Positions 58,401-64,000 of a stretch of DNA of 64,000 nt are shown in pieces. The position numbers and the translations under genes were made by a program. Origin of the DNA: Chrysogorgia sp. JL179-B06 (lineage: Eukaryota; Cnidaria; Anthozoa; Scleralcyonacea; Chrysogorgiidae); assembly GCA_035772405.1 (NCBI GenBank), contig JAYKKM010000048.1:4083501-4147500 (forward strand). Direction: 5' to 3'. The first letter of the stretch is position 1. Each line of letters begins with the position of its first letter. The notes below the pieces were generated by a model. It searched no databases. It was not told the DNA's origin and worked only from the letters and a program-made list of their open reading frames with translations.

Positions 58401-61400
58401 TATATGCGTTCAGTTACAAGTCTATATAGCAAAGTATACTAACCTTGATTTTACCAAGTAATTCGTGGTCAGGTGCTTTGTTTGCGTACTTCTTCAAATC
58501 ATGAAATGACTTGAATCTCTTGATAAACTTATCCTTAATTCCACCATTACCTAAGGATAACAGCATTTTAATTTTTTTTCATAACAGTTACTGGATATAC
58601 TTTCTTGATATACAGGAAAAATTTAAATTCCTTGCACTATTTTATAGCACCAGTTTAAACATTCCTTCCTTCGCTGCTCACATTCCACGTCACGCACGTC
58701 ACGTCACGTCACGTCACGTCACTTCACATCACTTTCTTTTCCTTTTTTGCCTTGTTTTTCTACATTCACTCGCCAATACCTTCCCTATACTTCTAACGAA
58801 ACAACGCAATATTTCTCCTTACTATCCGCTGCTCCAACGAAAAGTTTGTAAATGTCAAGAATGCGGTCCAAATTATATCCCTTAATACCCTGAAGTAAAA
58901 GATCAGCGAATGTTAGTTTTGGTGACGCTATAGAGAATTCAATAAGTACAACAAATTAGACAAGAAATAGAAAATCAAGGTAGTGAAATGCGTAGTATTT
59001 CAATTAAAATCTCAAACCGTCAGTAAACTGTTTGCGCGCTATTTCGGCAGTTAACTATCTTATACGAGATATATCTTGATGCTACCTCCTCCGCAGGCGT
59101 TTGTTTGAGCGAGAAAGGGCGCGGGCGGGCGGGAGAAAGTGAGGGCGAAGAGAGAAGAAATGCCTGCCAACTAATGATTTCAAGATGGCGGGAGCATTTG
59201 ACAATCGTACTCATAGGCGTATTGAAAAGCTGTTTGTCGAGGAATCTGTCGGGTAGTAAATAGTTAAAACAACTATCCTTTTTACCACCAAAGCGCTAAA
59301 ATATTGAAAAACTATGGCCCATTTCGTGAAAATATATTCACGACATTAGCCAATGCAGAAGAGACTCCAATTGCCTCCCATGCATTGGTATTCTTGGTTA
59401 GGGGCTTGTGCACCAATATGAAGCATATCTTTGCAGTGATGTGATATCCTTCCAATTACTTCCATTATTTCGGGGTTGTCTTAGTGCTGGAGATGCATGT
59501 GAAGTTACAGGTATGTGCTGCTGTCAATGATGGTGTATCCCCTAACCAGAAGTTCTTCAACCTTCACTCGAAGCTTGGTGGCAAACTAGTCTGTGGCCTT
59601 ATTTACAAGACATCAAATCTCCTTGTGATGACCCGTGAGATATTATTTTTTGTTGACACGCCCCATTTATAATCAAGACCGCCAGAAATTGCCTATACAA
59701 CTCGGGATCTGGGACATGCAGTCGGTACATGTGGAACAATGGCCAGTACCTGCTGTTCAGACATTGTAGATATGTTATATGCAGATCAGGAATATGCTTG
59801 ACACAGGTTTCCTAAACTGACCTTGGACCACATTGTGCTGACTGGCTACTCGAAGATGAAGGTGAAGCTTGCAGTTCAAGTTTTGAGCAGGACAGTTTCC
59901 ACTTGTCTGCTTGAATGTGGTAACCCAGAAGTTGCTGGCACTGCTATAGTCTGTAAGATGATCAATGATTTTTTTAATGTACTAATGTACAGTCAAGAAC
60001 AGAATATCAGTTCAAGAAGAACCAATGAGTCAAGCCCTAATGAGTGGTTTGTATGGATGACGGAAACCTTCCTGGAGGACTGGCAAGCCAGTATTGTTGG
60101 AAGAGAGGGAGATTTCAGTGCAACTACTCAAGGCAAGATGTCCCTGTCACGCCAAACATATGAAGGCTTCAAGATCTCTGTCCACTAGCACATCAAATTG
60201 CTCATTTCTGTTGGGTTTGAATGTGCTTACAGAAAGGTTCATGGAAGATATGATTGAGGACTACTTTGGGCACCAAAGGACCCAGAGAGTAAGATCTAAT
60301 AACCAGTCTACCCAATTATTATATATTATATTGCCCCACCAATTATGGGTAATGCAGGACGATATGGCACAGGTAAATGGTATACAGTAAGTGAGGAGCC
60401 GGTTAAGAAAAGAAAAAATAAGCCTATGAAACACTATAAAAATTAATTTTTCTGCCGTTGTGCCATTAAACTTCAATCATATGATATCAACTTCAATCAT
60501 ATGATATCAACTTCAATCATATGATATCAACTTCAATCATATGATCTAAAATTCAATGGGTCATCAACACATATATTATGAGTTTAAATGTGGACTTTTA
60601 ATTTTCAGTTGTTTTATTTCTTGCAATAAAATAACACATGGTGTTCAACAGCTTATAGTTTTCTGCATGCGAAGACAGCTAAGCTTCTAGTATAATAACT
60701 GGTTAAATTTACTGATTTGTAGTTATTTAAGCACCTCATATTATTTTATATACAGAATAGTTATAAATGTCTTTGTAGAAAACATACGCTAGTTCCAGAG
60801 GCTTTTCTAACATAAGGATGCAGGTGGAGAGGAAGTGACCTTCCATCCTATTATAAGTTATTGGATTGTAAGCAACCCCAAAACAACAAAGATCCTAACC
60901 CTAACTCCCACATAACGAGTTTTCTCATTCTGCAATCTGCATTCTGCAAATCAGTATAATATTAATATTTCGAGCATTTATATTCTATATTTATATTTAT
61001 TATCCATAGTATATTTATAATTATATTGGGATTCGTGCATTAATATTATTGTAAATACAGTATAATTATGTAATATAGCCTATACCTGTATACATGTTCA
61101 AAGTTGATCACTGATTTCCTATTTTTAATGCTGTACGGAGTGATTCACCTGCAGTCTTTTGCTTGATTTTAAATTTAGTAATGGTGTCTTTTGCATACGA
61201 AAAGCTACGAACTTAAGATAAAGTTTAATAATGTTTTCCAAACAAAGTTTATTGGTTGTGTTCGATAGCTGTGTATTGCAACTCACTATTATGTTATCCC
61301 ACAGCGATTTGACTATAGAGGTGAATCCATTGCTGTATTGCATATATATTGGTGAGTCGCAGGGGATTCATGTTTTCACAACAGTTTTTGATTCATTTTT

Positions 61401-63376
61401 TAAGTTTTTAAATACAATTTCGACGACTTTTAAGATTCAAACCAAATCATCACAAGGGGTAATTAGACCACCTCTGCTGCAAGCAGAAATATATGAATGA
61501 CATTCGGCTGGGGACTTCATGCTTAGTAATATCTCCTGAAGCTCTTCATTGCTTTTCCCTTTTCCAGAGCATTTCTTACAAAGATTGGACAGCACGTATG
61601 CAGCGATGTATGCCAATGGCCCCATTTCGTTTTCAACACGTTCAGTTGTTAAACTATATGATGTACTCTCTTCGCCTTCGACCAAACCAGTTTAGAAACA
61701 AACTATAAATGGTCAGGAATTTGAATCATTATCAAACTACACGCCTATTGATTCTGGCAGGTTAAAAGTTCCGTTGATTTAGGAATGAGGCCATAAAATT
61801 CTCTAAGAAGGTCTTTGTTTCTCTTACGAGAAAATTGATGGTAGAGTGGTAGTAGCACATCAAAGAGTGAATCAGTCGCAGTAACGCTTGATAAATATTC
61901 AACAACTTCAGTACCTCATAAGTTATCTTCTATAATCTTGCCCTTGATGTTATCCACAATAGAGATCAACTCTTCTTTAGTCAGATAATAGTTTAGTTTA
62001 TTAGATTTATCACTCTTAGGTGAACGGAATACCCCAACAGGCTAGAAGCCCAATTATAGGGGATCCGAGGGCCTACGATTTAAGGTCGTTATCCGAGAAG
62101 ACTCGAAAGTCTTACCATTTGCTGATATTATTGCAAAGGCAGCACCACTTTCTCCTCAATTATTTTTAAGACCCTGAATGGAGGTCCGACCCAGGATTTG
62201 AACCTGTGTCTCCCAGCTCATAGACATGTGTAGTAACCACTAGGCCACAACAGCTGGTTGTGTATGGTCTATTGATCCGTTTAAACGGGCCTTTACTCCT
62301 GCAAAACCAATTCTTATTTTTTGGTTTCTCAAGCAAACAAGTACAGCATTGTTGAATAAGGCAATGATTGATAAATTGAACAAAACTTTACATATCACAA
62401 ATCAAACTTTATAAGATCTTACTCCTGCAAAACCAATTCTCGTTTTTTGGTTTCTCAAGCAAACAAGTACAGCATTGTTGAATAAGGAAAGGTTTGAACG
62501 GCATATAATAGCAAGTTGACCAACTTGATCACCATTTATACCACCTAGATAAATTTACAAAAAATTGTAATGATAAATAAGGACGAGAAAATGATGAAAA
62601 AATAACACGTAGCTACTAGTTATAATAGTAAAAATCGAAGGCAGCCTGTGGAACTCATGGATGCGATGATAATCTATTTTTCTCACAAGAATTCTAAAGT
62701 TTCCATAATTTTGTATACTATGGGTATATGCAGAGGCCACGAGAGAAGCGTACTATGTCCGCTAAAAAACTTTCTGGGAAAATTGACCAGCTATAGGCCA
62801 TGTAATTCCTGATGGATATTTTACCTCTTTTTTTAGCAAAAGAAGAACCTTCATCAAGCAGTCATACCGACCAAACGAGGTTAATAAGATTTTTACATGG
62901 CTCTTTTAAATTTCTCACATTCAATTCAATTTTTTCGCAATTTTTTAAAACGTTTCAGTTGTTTTGTAATGAGCGGTCTTTATGGATTTGTAAAGACTTC
63001 TCAGAACGAGTGAGTGAACCAGAAAATGATTGTGCAATATCTCCACCACTTGAGAATGTATTGTAAAGCTGGCAAGTAGGAGCACAACAACTGAGGCATT
63101 TGTCTCAGATATACCAGCTCGTAGTGAGTAGGACGCATCTCAAACAGTGGGACAGACAACAATAATTGGATGGATCAGCGCTAAGGACGAATCACTGCAT
63201 CAATTGTTTACTCTGTCTACACTAGGGTAAACACCAGAAAGAAATATTAAAAAATTAATTGCTTATTCCTGTTTACCTGGCCTTGTCACTCCAACAATAG
63301 TTTTGTTTCGTACACCTTTCAAAACGTCGAGCAAAGATGCCGCCAGAGAAGATATTTCTGGTCCAAATCTGAAAGA
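49309..63376 (-). CDS. FBH1: FBH1/FBXO18-type F-box DNA helicase, C-terminal half (7 exons)
   Basis: Exons, 5' to 3': 63277-63376, 62423-62544, 58823-58889, 58444-58550, 50438-50519, 49602-49700, 49309-49403. All junctions are GT-AG, the phases agree, and the sum is 672 nt = 224 codons with no stop. Motifs in order: SFRFGPEI (motif IV); GQLAIICRSNLSLF; GIKGYNLDRILDIYKLF; KDKFIKRF; IVETHNINIASHIERI; STVHKAKGLEFDTV (motif V); EKNLLYVAVTRAKHRL (motif VI, arginine finger). The order and spacing follow FBH1, a UvrD-family 3'-5' helicase in an SCF ubiquitin ligase that restrains RAD51-driven recombination. The F-box and motifs I-III would lie beyond the right edge. Introns are packed with transposons, but the exons are clean, so it is probably functional. 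Confidence 0.9.
49602..49700 (-). CDS. FBH1: FBH1-like exon with helicase motif V
   Basis: Acceptor TTTTTTCAG, donor GTAAGT. Encodes E-I-V-F then STVHKAKGLEFDTVRLAEDF. Confidence 0.92.
49855..50035. repeat. Foldback element, AAATAGAAAACAT family (diverged)
   Basis: AAGAAACCGTGTTTCCATAC at the left and a diverged inverse near 50000-50030. Inner GAGTGGAAGTTTGGGC. Lies in an FBH1 intron. Confidence 0.65.
50438..50519 (-). CDS. FBH1: FBH1-like exon with IVETHNINIASHIERI
   Basis: Acceptor ATTTTAG, donor GTAATT; 82 nt, leaves phase 1. Confidence 0.87.
50803..50860. repeat. 58-bp direct repeat, right-hand (3') side of the gag ORF
   Basis: Starts ATACCTCGTGTTTATTCGCC. Repeats at 51458-51515 with two mismatches, same orientation. 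Confidence 0.88.
50844..51392 (-). CDS. Intact retrotransposon gag-like ORF, 182 codons
   Basis: An uninterrupted frame starts MDIGLPTFPEFNLRDQ and carries the Ty3/gypsy gag pattern: a W-x-x-Y-L-x-x-F start, a helical region with RALLLRYVGEEVNDLFETLP, then YFTPKKNVSFEIFKFRNLKQ and VDEFHTRLQ. These match the core of Retrotrans_gag-type domains. No zinc knuckle follows; the frame ends in the flanking direct repeat at 50844. It lies in an FBH1 intron, antisense relative to nothing else and on the same strand as the host gene. An old, decayed insertion would not be expected to keep 182 open codons, so it is either recent or retained. Confidence 0.8.
   Translation of the reverse strand: MDIGLPTFPEFNLRDQTNLATRWEKYLKKFNNLMTAMKMTDETRQRALLLRYVGEEVNDLFETLPDKGEYADVKKDYEALTRYFTPKKNVSFEIFKFRNLKQEQHDTVDEFHTRLQIVSKYCEFGDHKEKEIKVQIELGTTEKKLRRYSFRTPTLTLTALLDYARTLHETEKQAKGIDVTCI
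51458..51515. repeat. 58-bp direct repeat, left-hand (5') side of the gag ORF
   Basis: Partner of 50803-50860. The pair may be LTR remnants, or a duplication created on insertion. Confidence 0.88.
51516..52696. other. No gene seen; SINE-tail relic near 52525-52620
   Basis: A 74-codon minus frame at 51546-51770 has no family resemblance. 52525-52620 is a degenerate relative of the SINE tail at 44590-44700. Confidence 0.5.
52815..52929 (+). CDS. N-terminal exon of a Crypton/DUF3504-like protein
   Basis: MAASRFVDITYEKLSKIKEN, then a T-N-E-A-T-K-Y-R-V-K-R-F segment up to donor GTAAGA at 52930. The pattern (short acidic start, then T-x-x-A-T-K-x-x-x-x-x-F) is the usual N-terminus of the tyrosine-recombinase-like multi-copy proteins of cnidarians. 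The next exon is not joined in any clear way. Confidence 0.45.
53299..53514 (+). pseudogene. Internal fragment of a Crypton/DUF3504-like protein
   Basis: An open stretch contains LLETAWFCISIHIYFGNWGQ, KLKSAEEVI and KNYFELDKSEAG, then stops. The A-W-F/V-W-F block with F-G-x-x-G-x-x and a later Y-x-E-L piece is the common core of the same family. The catalytic R-H-R-Y residues further on are absent. Confidence 0.45.
53846..54250. mobile_element. Foldback/MITE ending TTAACAATTA...TAATTGTTAA
   Basis: TTAACAATTATTCACCG at the left, GACTAATTGTTAA at the right. The interior is rich in TTCACCGATA repeats in both orientations. It abuts the previous element. Confidence 0.65.
54251..54576. other. No gene seen
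   Basis: Spacer before the BEL/Pao remnant. It may contain LTR sequence, but no pair was found. Confidence 0.4.
54577..57825 (-). pseudogene. Decayed BEL/Pao retrotransposon
   Basis: Minus-strand pieces in BEL/Pao order. Gag N-terminus with RPKRLAKPSAKYIENR (57637-57825) and FHDYEVVWLSLLDFLAFRNT (56976-57668); a gag C-terminal piece (56148-56345) with a V-W-K-K-L-G-E-R-F segment; RNase H with ITNETRRYYIYVSNRVERIR (55817-56029); the pre-integrase piece with FSQWSNLIKAVSRLV (within 55259-55759); the integrase core with FDVFGPWQVVTRRTRGG and IELIESMDTSGFIKALRR (55007-55222); and the integrase C-terminus with LPTLQPRRKWQTE (54577-54795), itself containing a short internal duplication. RT and protease are missing. 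Many frame breaks; lies in an FBH1 intron. Confidence 0.88.
57826..58443. other. No gene seen
   Basis: Intron sequence between the BEL/Pao start and an FBH1 exon. Short (TA)n near 58390. Confidence 0.5.
58444..58550 (-). CDS. FBH1: FBH1-like exon with KDKFIKRF
   Basis: Acceptor ATCCTTAG, donor GTTAGT; 107 nt. Ends HELLGKIK at phase 0. Confidence 0.87.
58685..58730. repeat. (CACGT)n microsatellite
   Basis: About seven units of ACGTC between two FBH1 exons. Confidence 0.85.
58823..58889 (-). CDS. FBH1: FBH1-like exon with GIKGYNLDRILDIYKLF
   Basis: Acceptor TTACTTCAG, donor GTAAGG; 67 nt, leaves phase 1. Confidence 0.87.
59350..60390 (+). pseudogene. P-element/THAP9-type transposase fragment
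   Basis: Plus-strand frames in the order of P-type transposases: IASHALVFLVRGLC (RNase H-like start), AAVNDGVSPNQKFFNLHSKL (catalytic D in the V-x-D-G-x-S/A-x-N block), then after a break YADQEYA, KLTLDHIVLTGYSKMKVKLA, a stretch at 59823-60188 ending SRQTYEGFKISVH, and a C-terminal piece with TERFMEDMIEDYFGHQR. The THAP DNA-binding domain is absent and there are at least three frame breaks. It lies in an FBH1 intron, antisense to it. Confidence 0.8.
60470..60547. repeat. 20-bp tandem repeat, four units
   Basis: Unit CTTCAATCATATGATATCAA. Confidence 0.92.
60548..61124. other. No gene seen
   Basis: AT-rich. Two CCTAAC units near 60895 look telomere-like but are too short to mean anything. Confidence 0.5.
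61125..61685 (-). pseudogene. C-terminal part of a second P-type/THAP-like transposase
   Basis: The minus frame has ENEMGPLAYIAAYVLSNLCK, SACSRGGLITPCDDLV and, after frame breaks, a segment with LWDNIIVSCNTQLS and KLCLENIIKLYLKFVAFRMQ. The L-A-Y-I-A-G-Y-x-x-x-K-L then R-G-G-L-x-x-P-x-D-x-L-V blocks are the usual C-terminus of P-element-like transposases. Orientation is opposite to the fragment at 59350. Confidence 0.65.
61744..62028 (-). pseudogene. Coding-like remnant, family unknown
   Basis: About 94 codons with a single internal stop: YYLTKEELISIVDNIKGKII, stop shortly after, then VTATDSLFDVLLPLYHQFSR and LLREFYGLIPKSTELL. Composition looks like real protein. Possibly upstream sequence of the same transposon as 61125-61685. 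Confidence 0.35.
62040..62275 (-). mobile_element. tRNA-derived SINE-like element
   Basis: On the minus strand, box A TGGCCTAGTGGTTA and box B GGTTCAAATCC are spaced as in a tRNA, but the acceptor ends do not pair. A non-tRNA body follows to about 62040. Confidence 0.6.
62294..62360 (-). pseudogene. Partial duplicate of the 3' part of an FBH1 exon
   Basis: Near-identical to 62422-62488 (splice donor included) with about two differences over 67 bp, lying 128 bp downstream in transcription. It lacks the exon's 5' part and acceptor. Confidence 0.85.
62423..62544 (-). CDS. FBH1: FBH1-like exon with GQLAIICRSN
   Basis: Acceptor ATCTAG, donor GTAAGA. Ends F-A-G at phase 0, joining the next exon as F-A-G-G-I-K-G-Y-N-L. 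Its 3' part is duplicated at 62294-62360. Confidence 0.85.
62545..63276. other. FBH1 intron; no other gene seen
   Basis: AT-rich. An 84-codon plus frame at 62812-63066 shows no domain. Confidence 0.5.
63277..63376 (-). CDS. FBH1: FBH1-like exon with helicase motif IV
   Basis: Acceptor ATTTCAG, then S-F-R-F-G-P-E-I-S-S-L-A; donor GTAAAC; leaves phase 1. Also has NKTIVGVTRP. Confidence 0.85.
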
Positions 63377-63701
63377 CTGAAATAATTAAAATATTACGAT
63401 ATTGACCATCAGGTATGATTCTGTTCAAGAGACTATGAGATAACAATAGATGAAAGATATAGTTCATCAAAGCTCGTGAACTGAGACCTAAAACTGGTTG
63501 TTGAAAATGCATTCTCTTAAACGTGTGCGACTATAACAAGTGCAAACAGAGAACTCATTTAATACGAGAAACAATAATATTGTTGGCTTACTACGTTTTA
63601 TCCCTGTTTTCTCAGAGGATTTACAGTATTAAACACTTATTGACCGAGAGGGAGGTCTTTATGACAAAAGGAATACCAAATGATATTCCGTGCAGGATAC
63701 T

Positions 63702-63808
63702 GTGATCCAAACACGCGGGATGTTGAGCGTAAAAACCACGAACCGATAGGCGAGTGTTTTTTAGCTTTTCGGAAGTCGAGCAACATCCCGCGTGTTTGGA
63801 TCACAGTT
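63702..63808. repeat. Foldback element with 25-bp arms
   Basis: TGTGATCCAAACACGCGGGA near 63702 returns inverted at 63783-63808. Fragments of the same termini (CCGTGTTTGGAT, ATCCAAACAC) recur to the window end. Confidence 0.8.
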
Positions 63809-64000
63809 TATAAAATAACATGTATGCTACGCAAGCTCTGATTGGTCAATACCCGTGTTTGGTTCAGGCCATCCAAACACGGGAATTTCCCGCCAAAAAT
63901 TTCCTTACGTTTTGCTGCTCGTTCTCTTGTATTATTTTATAAAATAAATACCTAATGGTTTTTCCGTGTTTGGATACTGTGATCCAAACACTTGGGAAGT
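63809..64000. repeat. Partial relatives of the preceding foldback
   Basis: CCATCCAAACACGGGAATTT near 63870 and TGTGATCCAAACACTTGGGA at the very end suggest a second element running past the window. Confidence 0.55.

Noticed and set aside
60890..60910. Interstitial telomeric repeat
   Set aside because: Only two CCTAAC units.

Overview
This is AT-rich animal DNA with spliced genes, most likely from an anthozoan cnidarian such as a stony coral. Three things point there: a gene joining a PAN/apple-type domain to a fibrinogen C-terminal domain, the dense mix of old retroelement and DNA-transposon fragments, and the many foldback elements set in (TA)n tracts. There is no operon structure. Nearly all long open frames belong to transposon debris, and only two ordinary host genes are well supported.

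Layout. 1-2585: foldback and mariner-type debris, with a repeat carrying a hammerhead-ribozyme-like core. 2586-28949: four head-to-tail, almost identical copies of a 6.59 kb unit. Each holds a decayed Ty3/gypsy pol (minus strand) split by a 1.46 kb foldback element and a short LINE tail, plus a candidate small host-type exon. 28950-29520: the rest of that gypsy element (RT N-terminal part and protease). 29731-34356: an intact four-exon PAN/fibrinogen gene on the plus strand. 34575-49000: LINE, Penelope-like, SINE and foldback elements, several minisatellites, and a decayed multi-copy cnidarian gene (38640-40985, minus). 49309-63376: the 3' half of a UvrD-family F-box helicase gene (FBH1/FBXO18 type, minus). 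Seven exons splice into 224 uninterrupted codons, and the introns carry a gag ORF, a BEL/Pao wreck, a TIR element with tyrosine-recombinase-like exons and P-type transposase fragments.

The two host genes are unrelated: a secreted lectin-like protein, and a nuclear helicase known for restraining homologous recombination. The points most worth following are the 4x tandem array ending about 0.8 kb upstream of the PAN/fibrinogen start codon; a 96-bp dispersed sequence whose only two differences both keep its terminal stem paired; the hammerhead-like cores; a partial duplication of an FBH1 exon; and an uninterrupted gag ORF between short direct repeats inside FBH1.
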